A stretch of 64,000 bases of DNA from Halobacillus andaensis (lineage in GTDB: Bacteria > Bacillota > Bacilli > Bacillales > Halobacillaceae), in contig NZ_BMEL01000003.1 in assembly GCF_014636475.1 (NCBI RefSeq), positions 186,001 to 250,000 of the forward strand. The letters are read 5' to 3'. A program made the position numbers and the translations under genes. The notes beneath the pieces were generated by a model. The model worked only from the letters and a program-made list of their open reading frames with translations, was not told where the DNA came from and made no database searches. Positions 1 to 8,235 of this stretch are shown in pieces (the first letter of the stretch is position 1; each line of letters begins with the position of its first letter).

Positions 1-2
1 AT

Positions 3-461
3 GAAATTAATTACTCCTTTGATGAAGATGGAACCTATCAAGTGATTGCCCATACACAAGCTAGAAACGTCCACACCATGCCTCAAGTTGAAGTGCAAGT
101 CGGTGAAGAGCAGAGCAGTCATGAACATGATATGGAAGAAGAATCAAGGCATGACCATGATGAGAAGGAGTTCACCGTTCACTTCATGAAGGATGAAGAC
201 TTTTCTTCTAATGAGGATTCTGAACTGATGACCCATATCGAACAAGACGGAGAGCCTTTCGAAGAAGGAGAAGTGAGCTTCGAAATCAGCTCTAATCAAT
301 TGGACAAACACGAATTTATTGATGCTGAAGAAGTTGAACCAGGAGCTTACCGAGCTGCCTTTGAATTCCCTTCCACTGGTGATTACTTGATAAACGTCCA
401 CTATGAAAAACCTGAGGAAGATATTCACGGACATAAAGAAGAAGAAATAATAGTAAACTGA
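3..461 (+). CDS. FixH/YtkA-like protein, 5' end outside the window
   Basis: The reading frame is open to the first bases of the window, so this is the C-terminal part of a longer gene; the GTG at 42 is internal. Two beta-rich segments are joined by a His/Glu/Asp-rich linker (about residues 27-45 of the visible part, HEHD and RHDHDE). The pattern of two Ig-like YtkA/FixH repeats, with phrases such as DGTYQV and PGAYRAAFEF, suggests an exported or membrane-anchored protein. YtkA-like proteins are often linked to copper delivery to cytochrome oxidase. The His-rich linker fits metal binding, but that is inference. A terminator follows at once, so it is the last gene of its unit. Confidence 0.6.
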   Translation, partial: EINYSFDEDGTYQVIAHTQARNVHTMPQVEVQVGEEQSSHEHDMEEESRHDHDEKEFTVHFMKDEDFSSNEDSELMTHIEQDGEPFEEGEVSFEISSNQLDKHEFIDAEEVEPGAYRAAFEFPSTGDYLINVHYEKPEEDIHGHKEEEIIVN

Positions 462-486
462 TCGTTATGCGCGATCAGTTTTTTTG
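456..486 (+). terminator. Rho-independent terminator after the FixH/YtkA-like gene
   Basis: A perfect 9-bp stem, AACTGATCG/CGATCAGTT, with a 7-nt loop is followed by seven Ts. The stem overlaps the stop codon of the upstream gene. Confidence 0.85.
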
Positions 487-510
487 TATCCGAGTGTGTA
501 GCGGGTGAAA

Positions 511-560
511 TGTTCATATTTTCTCCCATTTGTTCATAAATCCCCAGAAATGTTCATAAA
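511..560. repeat. Three TGTTCATA direct repeats with 20-bp period
   Basis: TGTTCATA begins at 511, 531 and 551, exactly 20 bp apart, between two convergent genes and next to the typA terminator. The spacers are AT-rich. No coding potential. Role unknown. Confidence 0.7.
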
Positions 561-591
561 AAAGAAGCAGACTACCGCAGTAGTCTGCTTC
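558..591 (-). terminator. Rho-independent terminator of typA
   Basis: A 12-bp perfect stem (GAAGCAGACTAC and its complement) with a 4-nt loop is followed by six Ts on the minus strand, just after the typA stop codon. Confidence 0.9.
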
Positions 592-599
592 CCTTCGAT

Positions 600-2441
600 T
601 TAAACGTCAGCGTTTTGAAGTTTTTTCTTCTTCGCAGCTTTTTCACGTTCATTTTTATTAAGGTATTTCTTACGAAGACGAACCGTTTCCGGCGTTACTT
701 CGCAATACTCATCATCATCTAGATACTCGATCGCTTCTTCAAGGGTCAGCTGACGAGTTTTCTTGATCGTTGTTGTATTATCTTTTGTAGCAGAACGCAC
801 GTTAGTTAAGTGCTTCTCTTTCGTAATGTTAACCGTTAGGTCGTTATCACGATTGTGCTCTCCTACAATCATTCCTTCGTACACTTCTGTACCTGGCTCA
901 ACGAAAATAACTCCTCGATCTTCAAGGTTCATAATTCCGTAAGTTGACGCTTTTCCTTTATCAAGGGAAACTAGAACTCCTTGACGTCGGCCTCCAACTT
1001 GACCCTTAGCTAATGGTGCATACCCATGGAATGTGTGGTTTAAAATTCCATAACCACGTGTTTGGGTCATAAATTCTGTAGAATAACCGATTAATCCACG
1101 AGAAGGTACAAGGAATTCAAGGCGAACTTGCCCATTTCCATCGTTCACCATATCTTGCATTTCACCTTTTCGAAGACCGATGGATTCCATTACAGCACCC
1201 TGGTATTCTTCTGGTGTGTCAATTTGCACGTACTCTACTGGCTCACATGTTTGCCCATCAACTTCTTTAAGGATAACCTTAGGCTTAGATAATTGAAGCT
1301 CGAAGCCTTCACGACGCATGTTCTCAACGAGAATAGATAGGTGAAGTTCACCACGTCCAGATACAATAAACGCATCTGGAGAGTCTGTAGGATCTACACG
1401 TAAACTTACGTCGGTTTCTAACTGTGTTAGAAGACGCTCTTCGATTTGACGAGACGTCACGTACTTCCCTTCACGTCCTGCGAAAGGACTGTTGTTTACA
1501 AGGAACGTCATTTGCAGAGTAGGTTCATCGATACGCGGGATCTCCATTGCTTCTTGATGGTCTGGCGGGCATACGGTTTCTCCAACGTTAATGTCCTCTA
1601 AACCAGCTAGAGCGATAATATCTCCGGCTTGAGCTTCTTCAATTTCAATTCGCTTTAAGCCAATGAAACCGAACAGCTTAGAAATACGGAAATTCTTCAC
1701 GCTTCCATCTTTCTTCATGAGGGAAACTTGCTGCCCTACTTTAATACTGCCGCGGAATACACGTCCGACTCCAATACGACCAAGATAATCATTATAATCA
1801 AGTAAAGTTACCTGGAACTGTAAAGGCTCTTCTTTTGTATCTACAGGAGCAGGGATGTTGTTCATGATCAGCTTAAAGATCGGATCCATGGTTTCATTCT
1901 GGTCTTCCGGCTCATCACCAGATGTTCCGTTTAACGCTGAAGCGTAGACCACAGGGAAATCTAATTGCTCATCATCCGCACCTAACTCAATAAATAGATC
2001 AAGCACTTCATCCACGACTTCCTCTGGACGGGCATTCGGGCGGTCAATCTTGTTCAATACAACAACTGGTGTTAATTTCTGTTCGAGTGCTTTTTTCAGC
2101 ACGAAACGCGTTTGAGGCATACAGCCTTCATAAGCGTCTACCACTAACAGTACACCATCAACCATTTTCAAAATACGTTCTACTTCTCCACCAAAGTCGG
2201 CGTGACCCGGTGTATCTAAAATATTGATTCGTGCATCATTATAATTGATGGCGGTATTTTTAGCTAAAATCGTAATACCACGTTCTTTTTCCAAATCATT
2301 AGAGTCCATTGCTCGCTCATCTACATGTTCGTTTTCACGGAATGTTCCGGAATAGTGAAGCATTTGGTCCACTAACGTTGTTTTTCCATGGTCAACGTGT
2401 GCGATGATCGCGATGTTACGAATATCGTTTCTGTGTTGCAT
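600..2441 (-). CDS. typA: TypA/BipA ribosome-associated GTPase
   Basis: A translational GTPase of the EF-G/LepA class; TypA acts on the ribosome in 50S assembly and stress adaptation. The G1 motif AHVDHGKTTL lies near the N-terminus, the G3 motif DTPGHADFGGEVER near residue 70 and the G4 motif NKIDRPNA near 130. EF-G-like domains III and V and the TypA-specific C-terminus (FMTQTRGYGILNHTF) follow. I chose ATG 2441 (613 aa) rather than GTG 2450 because AAAGAGGTG sits 8 nt before the ATG and would run into the GTG. Single-gene unit with its own terminator; divergent from the two-component pair. Full family length. Confidence 0.95.
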   Translation of the reverse strand: MQHRNDIRNIAIIAHVDHGKTTLVDQMLHYSGTFRENEHVDERAMDSNDLEKERGITILAKNTAINYNDARINILDTPGHADFGGEVERILKMVDGVLLVVDAYEGCMPQTRFVLKKALEQKLTPVVVLNKIDRPNARPEEVVDEVLDLFIELGADDEQLDFPVVYASALNGTSGDEPEDQNETMDPIFKLIMNNIPAPVDTKEEPLQFQVTLLDYNDYLGRIGVGRVFRGSIKVGQQVSLMKKDGSVKNFRISKLFGFIGLKRIEIEEAQAGDIIALAGLEDINVGETVCPPDHQEAMEIPRIDEPTLQMTFLVNNSPFAGREGKYVTSRQIEERLLTQLETDVSLRVDPTDSPDAFIVSGRGELHLSILVENMRREGFELQLSKPKVILKEVDGQTCEPVEYVQIDTPEEYQGAVMESIGLRKGEMQDMVNDGNGQVRLEFLVPSRGLIGYSTEFMTQTRGYGILNHTFHGYAPLAKGQVGGRRQGVLVSLDKGKASTYGIMNLEDRGVIFVEPGTEVYEGMIVGEHNRDNDLTVNITKEKHLTNVRSATKDNTTTIKKTRQLTLEEAIEYLDDDEYCEVTPETVRLRKKYLNKNEREKAAKKKKLQNADV

Positions 2442-2650
2442 GAAGCACACACCTCTTTCACAATGCTAATTATTCAACTTATCTAGTATAACATATTTAT
2501 AACCATAACACTAGGTAATGTACACTTATTTGTCAATTTTTACACATAATAAGCAAAAACATGCCCACTTATGGTAGTAAGTCTTTTGTTCCTCTATCGA
2601 ACCTTGTACAATATCTGTGGTATAAAAAACGCGTGAGAGGACGTTTATCG

Positions 2651-3457
2651 TTGAATACTCAGCAAATTAAGTGGATGATTTTCATCGTACCGGCCCTTGT
2701 TATAGGGTTGTGGGAATTCATTCGTCACGAATGGCTGCTCCCCTACATTTCAATGGAATTAGGAAACTGGATGACTCCATTGATTGTCTTGTTATTCTCC
2801 GTCTTCATTAACTATAAATTATTTCAAATACTAGAACGGAACCAGCATGAATTAGAACAAGAAAAAATGAAGCAAGCTATTATTAACGAGCGGCAGGAAA
2901 TTTCTCGAGAATTACACGATTCGATTTCCCAGTCCTTGTTTTTACTGTCTGTTAAAATCGACCAGCTCGAGAAAAACAATGAACCTCAGACGTATGAGCA
3001 GATTCAATTAACCATAGATCGTCTTCAGGAAAACGTCCGACATTCTATTAAACAGTTGAGGACACCTAACATTACAAACTGGAAATCGGCGATTCAGAGT
3101 ACAATTGAGCAGCTGAACAGTGAAAAACCTGAGGTTGAATTTTACTTAGATTGGCAAGCCTCTGAATCAAGCTTTTCTTCAGAGGAAAAAGTCCAATTTT
3201 TTTGGATCATACGAGAGGCTATCATGAATATCCTCAAACACGCCAAAAATGTTACGAGAGTGACGATCAACGCATCTCCTAAGGAAATAAAAGTGATCGA
3301 TAACGGAACTGAACCTTCTTCATTTGACAAGCATGGTTCTCATTATGGAATCGAGATGATGCAAGATCGTGCTCAATCTGTTGGATGGAAGTTGACCATC
3401 AATCGTGAAAATGAGCAAACTATATTACGCTTAGCGAGAAAGGAGGAAGCGAATTGA
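2651..3457 (+). CDS. Sensor histidine kinase, NarL/DesK class (HisKA_3)
   Basis: Membrane kinase partner of the next gene. From the chosen start there are two predicted membrane helices, an amphipathic linker, the HisKA_3 box EISRELHDSISQSL with the phospho-accepting His at about residue 89, then an HATPase domain with N-box REAIMNILKHA and glycine box GSHYGIEMMQDRA. I prefer TTG 2651 because GAGAGG ends 10 nt upstream, whereas ATG 2561, which would add 30 residues, has no ribosome site. No recognisable sensing domain, so the membrane part probably senses the signal. The nearby RluA-type gene recalls the B. subtilis yhcT/yhcYZ area, but this kinase is shorter than YhcY. Stimulus unknown. Confidence 0.85.
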   Translation: MNTQQIKWMIFIVPALVIGLWEFIRHEWLLPYISMELGNWMTPLIVLLFSVFINYKLFQILERNQHELEQEKMKQAIINERQEISRELHDSISQSLFLLSVKIDQLEKNNEPQTYEQIQLTIDRLQENVRHSIKQLRTPNITNWKSAIQSTIEQLNSEKPEVEFYLDWQASESSFSSEEKVQFFWIIREAIMNILKHAKNVTRVTINASPKEIKVIDNGTEPSSFDKHGSHYGIEMMQDRAQSVGWKLTINRENEQTILRLARKEEAN

Positions 3458-4080
3458 GTTCATACAAAATCTTAATTGCAGATGACCACGCAGATGCCAG
3501 GGAAGGCATCCGAACGATTCTCTCTTCCTCCCCTCAATACGAAATTGTAGGAGAAGCCGTTAATGGGCAGCAAGCCATTGAACAAGCTGACCGACTACAT
3601 CCAGACTTAATTTTAATGGACATTCACATGCCAGGAATGGACGGGTTAGAAGCAACAAAACGAATAAAACAAGCAAATCCAGCCACGAAAATAATTATTT
3701 TAACGGTCTCAGAAGAGAGCACACACCTCTTTGATGCGCTGAAAGAAGGCGCACAAGGATACTTGTTAAAAAGCGTTCGTCCCACAGAATGGGGAAGCTA
3801 TATGGAAGCCGTTTTAAAAGATGGGGACTTGTCGAGAGATTTAATCGAGCAGACCTTGACGAAACTTACGAATAAACCATCTGAAAAGCCTCCATTATCG
3901 GAGCGAGAATTTGAAGTAATGAGCCTGGCTGCAATGGGAGCCACGAATAAAGAAATTTCTAAGCAGCTTTTTATCACTGAAAATACAGTGAAAAATCATT
4001 TAAAAAGCGTTTTACGCAAATTAAACATAAAGAATCGTGTAGAGCTGGCTCGCCTGGCTTACGAAAAGCACTGGCTGTAA
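3454..4080 (+). CDS. NarL/FixJ-type response regulator
   Basis: Transcription regulator with an N-terminal receiver domain (acidic pair Asp10-Asp11, phospho-accepting Asp56 in LILMDIHMPGMDG, conserved Lys in GYLLKSV) and a C-terminal LuxR-type helix-turn-helix (LSEREFEVMSLAAMG, TENTVKNHLKSVLRKL). Start is TTG 3454, overlapping the kinase stop codon by 4 nt, with AAGGAGG upstream, so the pair is translationally coupled. Length 208 aa is normal. Targets are not visible; the pseudouridine synthase 18 bp downstream is probably co-transcribed. Confidence 0.92.
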   Translation: MSSYKILIADDHADAREGIRTILSSSPQYEIVGEAVNGQQAIEQADRLHPDLILMDIHMPGMDGLEATKRIKQANPATKIIILTVSEESTHLFDALKEGAQGYLLKSVRPTEWGSYMEAVLKDGDLSRDLIEQTLTKLTNKPSEKPPLSEREFEVMSLAAMGATNKEISKQLFITENTVKNHLKSVLRKLNIKNRVELARLAYEKHWL

Positions 4081-4098
4081 TTTAGAAAGGAAGTATGT

Positions 4099-5025
4099 AT
4101 GAAAACTAAACGAATAGGCGAATGGATCGAGATTACCATTCCGCAAAAGTGGCAGGGTTATACGATTGAACGAATCATGAAAAAAGAATTGCTTGTACCA
4201 AGAAAGCTTCTCCATAAATTTAGAAGCGAACGATCTGTTACTTTGAATAATGAATCCAAACATTGGAAGCAGACACACGTAGAAGCGGGCGACCGTTTAC
4301 GTATTCAAGTGTTTGCGCCTCAAGAACTTGAAGTCGTTCCCACTTTTATGGATATTGATATTGTTTATGAAGATGATCACCTGCTCGTCATCAATAAACC
4401 AGTGGGGATCGACACTCACCCTAACCAGCCGGATCAGACGAATACTCTAGTCAATGCCGCAGCTTTTTACTTTCAAATGAACGGTATTGAAGCTACTCCA
4501 AAATATGTACATCGCTTAGATCGAGATACATCTGGAGCCATTCTTTTTGCCAAGCATGAATTAGCGATTGCTACATTAGGTCAACAATTAAAAGAGCGAA
4601 AAATTAAACGCACATACATCGCCTGGGCTCACGGAAAAGTAAAACTTAAAAAGGGAACGATCGACCAGCCGATCGGCAAAGACCGGCACCATCCTGTGAG
4701 AAGAAGAGTCTCCAAAGGAGGGCAGCCGGCAGAAACAAACTACGAAGTGCTGGACTATGATCCCAAACGTAAAGCTTCCTTGCTAAAGCTTCAGCTCAAT
4801 ACAGGAAGAACTCACCAAATTCGTGTTCACTTAAGTTTTATTGGACATCCTTTATTAGGCGATACATTATACGGAGGAGATGCTCATACTTCGTATAAAC
4901 AAGCATTGCACGCTGCAAAACTTTCTTTTATCCACCCATTTACAGAAGAGAACATAGAATGTTTAGCTATGCCGCCTAAAGATACCCCGCTTTTTAAAGA
5001 AGAGCATGTCCGATCCCTTGAATAA
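4099..5025 (+). CDS. RluA-family 23S rRNA pseudouridine synthase
   Basis: Isomerises uridine to pseudouridine in RNA. An S4-like N-terminal part (about residues 15-75) precedes the RluA catalytic domain. The active-site motif is YVHRLDRDTSGAILFAK near residue 135, with the catalytic Asp in HRLD. LNTGRTHQIRVHL and GHPLLGDTLYGG follow as in the RluD/RluC class. 308 aa is typical; the closest B. subtilis type is probably YhcT, but I cannot separate it from YjbO/YlyB by eye. ATG 4099 has AGAAAGGAAG upstream. Last gene of the unit that starts with the histidine kinase. Confidence 0.88.
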   Translation: MKTKRIGEWIEITIPQKWQGYTIERIMKKELLVPRKLLHKFRSERSVTLNNESKHWKQTHVEAGDRLRIQVFAPQELEVVPTFMDIDIVYEDDHLLVINKPVGIDTHPNQPDQTNTLVNAAAFYFQMNGIEATPKYVHRLDRDTSGAILFAKHELAIATLGQQLKERKIKRTYIAWAHGKVKLKKGTIDQPIGKDRHHPVRRRVSKGGQPAETNYEVLDYDPKRKASLLKLQLNTGRTHQIRVHLSFIGHPLLGDTLYGGDAHTSYKQALHAAKLSFIHPFTEENIECLAMPPKDTPLFKEEHVRSLE

Positions 5026-5026
5026 A

Positions 5027-5056
5027 AAATAGCCGCTCATCAGGAGCGGCTATTTC
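5027..5056. terminator. Bidirectional terminator between convergent genes
   Basis: A 12-bp stem (AAATAGCCGCTC with its complement) around a 5-nt loop lies between the convergent RluA-type gene and the pterin dehydratase, with T-rich stretches on both strands. Confidence 0.85.
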
Positions 5057-5057
5057 T

Positions 5058-5354
5058 TTAAGACATTCTTTTATAAAACTCATCATATTTATGAGCGCAC
5101 TCAATATCCAGTTCCGTCAATCCCTTAGCGTTCCATGAAGTCAGTTTCATCGTCACCATTTTATAATCAATGCTTATAAAGGGGTGGTGTTGAATATCTT
5201 CAGAATACTCAGCAACGGCATTCACAAATTCAACGCCTTTTAAAAAATCTTTGAATCGATACCGTTTCACGATAAACTTATCATCTTCCAGTTTCCAATG
5301 ATCTAAACTCTCTACTCTTTCTTGCTTCTTATCTTCTGGTATTCTTTCCTCCAT
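5058..5354 (-). CDS. Pterin-4a-carbinolamine dehydratase family
   Basis: PhhB/DCoH fold; known members dehydrate 4a-hydroxytetrahydropterin during pterin recycling, and many bacterial ones have uncertain roles because no aromatic hydroxylase is present. The EDIQHHPFISIDY motif supplies two of the three catalytic His. The third, normally in TH-x3-GLT, is replaced: the sequence reads TSWNAKGLT. ATG 5354 (98 aa) is preferred over GTG 5363 because AAGGAG lies 8 nt before the ATG. That ribosome site is inside the last codons of pepF, so the two genes are coupled. Confidence 0.85.
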   Translation of the reverse strand: MEERIPEDKKQERVESLDHWKLEDDKFIVKRYRFKDFLKGVEFVNAVAEYSEDIQHHPFISIDYKMVTMKLTSWNAKGLTELDIECAHKYDEFYKRMS

Positions 5355-5359
5355 CAATT

Positions 5360-7153
5360 TCACTCCTTAGAATGTAAGAGATCACTAAGTTTCATGAATT
5401 CTTCCACGTCTTCTATACAGATTTGCAGCGCTTGTTCCCAAAAATCTTCTTCCTCGAGATTTACATTTAAATGCTTCAAAGCTAAATCTTCTACGCGCAT
5501 GCTTCCTGTATCTTGTAGTAAGGCGATGTATTTTTCTTCAAATACTGGCCCTTCCTTTACAGCTTGCGCATAAATCCCAAGGCTAAATAAGTACCCAAAT
5601 GTATACGGAAAGTTATAAAAAGGAACCCCTGTAATATGAAAATGAAGCTTCGAAGCCCAAAAAGTTTGATCGTATTCAGACAATGCCTCTTGATAAGCTT
5701 CTTCCTGAGCTTCGACCATGAGCGCATTCAATCTCTCTTTAGGTACTGTACCCGATTTTCGCTCGTTATAAAAACGTACTTCGAACAGATATCGAGCATG
5801 AATATTCATAAAGAAAGCGACACTTCGTTGAATTTTATCTTCAAGCAGGGTTAGTTTTTCCTTTGAATCTTTTGCATTCTTTACTGCTGCGTCGGCTACA
5901 ATCATCTCAGCAAAGGTGGAAGCCGTTTCCGCTACATTCATCGCATAGCCTTGATTAAGACCCGGCAAATCGTTCATCACATGCTGATGATAGGCATGAC
6001 CGAGTTCATGAGCCAGGGTGGCAACGTTCGATAGCGTTCCAGAATATGTCATAAAAATCCGTGTTTCTTTACTATGAGGAAAACTTGTACAAAAGCCTCC
6101 CGGTCTCTTTCCAGGGCGGTCTTCTGCTTCAATCCACCGATTCTCAAAAGCTTGCTCTGTAAACTTAGCCATGAGCGGGCTAAACTTTCTAAAGTGTTCA
6201 ATAATAAACTGCGCACCAGCGTTATAATCCATCTTTTGAGCCGAGTCCCCAATAGGGGCATGGACGTCATAAATGCTCAGTTTCTCTACTCCAAGCCACT
6301 GTGCTTTTACTTCTAAAAAACGCTTATAGTGCTTTTTATGCTTAATAATCACTGCCCACATCGCTTTTAATGTTTTTTCACTCATGCGGTTATACTCCAG
6401 AGGCTCTTTTAGAGGGTTATCCCACCCTCGATGCTGATACGTTTGCAGCCTAAATCCGGCTAAATGGTTTAAGGTTTGACTGAATAATTCCGCTTCGTTT
6501 TCCCACGCCTGCTGCCACTTTTGAAAAACTTCTTTTCGAACGCTGCGGTCGGCATCACTTAATTTATTGGAAGCTTGCCCTACGGAAAGTTCTTCTCCGT
6601 CGTACTTTATTTTCATCTTCCCAACGATCGTATCGTACATTTGACTCCACCCATGATACCCATCTACAGCTAAGTTATTAATAATCGATTCTTGCTCGAG
6701 TGATAATTTATCTTTTGCTTTCTCCCTTCGCTCATCTAACACAAAGGCCACCTCTGAAAAATCAAGATCCTTTATTATCGTTTTCCAAATGTTTGTGTCG
6801 ATCTGGACTAATTTTTGGTCAAATTGGATTTGGATATTTTTAAACTTAGCTCCTAACTCACTTCTCGTTGTGACCCAGCGGTGAGCAGCTTGATCATTGA
6901 CATCCTGAGCAGAAAGGCAGCTGATATAAGCACTGAACTGTCTTACACGCATAGAAACATCCTGAATGCGTTCGATAAGCTCCATAAGCTCAGACGTCTG
7001 TTCGTCAATCTTTGGCGGCGTAAACCGTTCGACTAAGTTATGTAATTCTGATAATTTATTCTCAATCGTGCTCACGTAATTTTTAAGTTCTTCTGATTCA
7101 CTTCCCCCTTGAAAAATGGTATCTAGATCCCAAGTCGGTTCATACCTATCCAT
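5360..7153 (-). CDS. pepF: M3-family oligoendopeptidase (PepF/M3 clade)
   Basis: Cytosolic zinc peptidase that degrades short peptides. The metal site is ATLAHELGHAYHQHV (HExxH) near residue 385, with the third ligand Glu in NVAETASTFAE about 25 residues on. The C-terminal YNFPYTFGYLFSLG and N-terminal oligopeptidase-F helices are typical. 597 aa fits the family of about 560-600. ATG 7153 has AGAGGGAG upstream. No signal peptide. Co-transcribed with the downstream dehydratase. Confidence 0.92.
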   Translation of the reverse strand: MDRYEPTWDLDTIFQGGSESEELKNYVSTIENKLSELHNLVERFTPPKIDEQTSELMELIERIQDVSMRVRQFSAYISCLSAQDVNDQAAHRWVTTRSELGAKFKNIQIQFDQKLVQIDTNIWKTIIKDLDFSEVAFVLDERREKAKDKLSLEQESIINNLAVDGYHGWSQMYDTIVGKMKIKYDGEELSVGQASNKLSDADRSVRKEVFQKWQQAWENEAELFSQTLNHLAGFRLQTYQHRGWDNPLKEPLEYNRMSEKTLKAMWAVIIKHKKHYKRFLEVKAQWLGVEKLSIYDVHAPIGDSAQKMDYNAGAQFIIEHFRKFSPLMAKFTEQAFENRWIEAEDRPGKRPGGFCTSFPHSKETRIFMTYSGTLSNVATLAHELGHAYHQHVMNDLPGLNQGYAMNVAETASTFAEMIVADAAVKNAKDSKEKLTLLEDKIQRSVAFFMNIHARYLFEVRFYNERKSGTVPKERLNALMVEAQEEAYQEALSEYDQTFWASKLHFHITGVPFYNFPYTFGYLFSLGIYAQAVKEGPVFEEKYIALLQDTGSMRVEDLALKHLNVNLEEEDFWEQALQICIEDVEEFMKLSDLLHSKE

Positions 7154-7313
7154 TCATTCTCCCTCTTTTCGTGTTCCTATTGATTATTTTAATTGTATCA
7201 GAATTTTCCATACTATTGACATAGACGCCTAACAATACTCTTTTCCTATAGCTCAAATTGGTCTACCATATAAATAGAATATCACTAGCTACCCTAATTG
7301 AGAGGAAGATGTC

Positions 7314-7676
7314 ATGATGCGCTATCAACGACAGGAAAGCTTACGGTATACATTCCAGTCCCCTCCTCCCACTACATTTACCATCATACAAATTAAAGGT
7401 CATCCCGTTGAGACTTCAAACGGGAGCGGCTATATTTTAAATCTAAGTCCCAATGGTATGCTTCTTTCTACACCATTAAAAATTCCTTTCAATCAAAACG
7501 TTCGTCTACTATTGAATCCAGCCTTCCTCCACCAATCATTTGATTGGAAGGCCGAGATCGTATGGGGGAAACAAGCAGGTGACACCTATCACTACGGACT
7601 TACTCTCCTAGACGATCACCAACAAGAAATCATTAATCTCCTCAAACAATACAAAAAACACGAAACCAACAGCTGA
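7314..7676 (+). CDS. PilZ-domain protein (possible cyclic-di-GMP receptor)
   Basis: A single PilZ domain of 120 aa. The second half of the signature is clear (NLSPNGMLLST, pattern D/N-x-S-x2-G), and a beta-barrel with WKAEIVWG and YHYGLTLL follows. The N-terminal arm reads RYQRQESLR: the first arginine of the canonical RxxxR is apparently Gln, or the spacing is one residue too long, so cyclic-di-GMP binding may be weak or lost. Single gene with its own terminator. The GGDEF-EAL protein near 41 kb could make or break the ligand. Confidence 0.75.
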   Translation: MMRYQRQESLRYTFQSPPPTTFTIIQIKGHPVETSNGSGYILNLSPNGMLLSTPLKIPFNQNVRLLLNPAFLHQSFDWKAEIVWGKQAGDTYHYGLTLLDDHQQEIINLLKQYKKHETNS

Positions 7677-7699
7677 CCAGCTGTTGGTTTCGTGTTTTC
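7655..7699 (+). terminator. Long hairpin terminator overlapping the PilZ gene end
   Basis: A perfect 21-bp inverted repeat with a 2-nt centre spans the last six codons and stop codon of the PilZ gene and ends in a short T-run. It is much longer than the other terminators here. Confidence 0.85.
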
Positions 7700-7731
7700 T
7701 ACCCCTATTTTATTTCTCTCTTTTTTCTCTG

Positions 7732-7772
7732 GGTACCAGGTACGCCACAATCAACTTATTGTACCTGGTACC
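7732..7772. repeat. Inverted repeat GGTACCAGGTAC / GTACCTGGTACC
   Basis: Two perfect 12-bp arms separated by 17 bp, without a T-run on either strand. The arms are themselves near-palindromic, like REP-type intergenic palindromes of Bacillaceae. Only one copy of this pair was noticed in the window. Confidence 0.65.
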
Positions 7773-7813
7773 ATAATTAACCTAAAAAAAAGGTTTTCAT
7801 CTATTTTCGGTTG

Positions 7814-7888
7814 TGTTACACTAAGTTTGTAACATAATTGAAACATTATCGTTACATAAATGAAACTTTTTGTAACATTTTGTCGAAC
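7814..7888 (+). promoter_or_regulatory. Operator-like cluster upstream of a small membrane peptide
   Basis: TGTTACA (7814) and TGTAACA (7828) form an inverted repeat with 7-bp spacing. Three related direct repeats of GTAACATAATTGAAAC type start at 7829, 7851 and 7872, a period of 21-22 bp or two helical turns. This is typical of co-operative regulator binding, perhaps for the 33-codon ORF at 8009. The regulator is not recognised. Confidence 0.45.
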
Positions 7889-8008
7889 TATTAAGTAGTA
7901 AGAAAAAATGATCAGTGAAAGTTTAAGATTATTTTCATCAGGGAAACCTTTTAGTACAACAGTCACTAGCTTAGTAGGAAATCATCCATAGAAAGGGGCT
8001 TTTTAAAA

Positions 8009-8110
8009 ATGAGACACAAAGCTGAATACGATTCTACAGATTTTATCTATGGTGTAGGTGGTTCTGCATTTCTGACAGGCTTGTTATACGTACTAATCTA
8101 TATTGTCTAA
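8009..8110 (+). CDS. Small hydrophobic peptide (33 aa), hypothetical
   Basis: The frame starts at ATG 8009 with GAAAGGGG about 10 nt upstream and stops at TAA, with a strong terminator 20 bp later. The product has a charged N-terminus (MRHKAEYDSTD) and one predicted membrane helix (about residues 14-33, GVGGSAFLTGLLYVLIYIV). Family not recognised. The ribosome site, own terminator and upstream operator-like repeats support a real gene. Candidates are a small sporulation or stress membrane peptide or a type I toxin, with nothing to separate them. Confidence 0.55.
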   Translation: MRHKAEYDSTDFIYGVGGSAFLTGLLYVLIYIV

Positions 8111-8130
8111 TACTAATAACTTATTATAAT

Positions 8131-8165
8131 AAAACCCATTTCCTTTCAAAGGAAATGGGTTTTTC
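8131..8165 (+). terminator. Terminator after the small membrane peptide
   Basis: A roughly 14-bp stem (AAAACCCATTTCCTT with its complement) is followed by Ts. Confidence 0.85.
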
Positions 8166-8235
8166 TCATGTAACATTTCAATATCTTTTGTTTTACAATA
8201 GCCTCTACTATACTAAACCTGATGAGGTGAAACAA

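Noticed and set aside
7814-7834. TnrA-type reading of TGTTACA-N7-TGTAACA
   Set aside because: The spacing does not fit TGTNAN7TNACA; the glnA site at 52917 does.
7751-7966. 71-codon reverse-strand ORF
   Set aside because: It overlaps the REP-like palindrome and the operator array and has no ribosome site.
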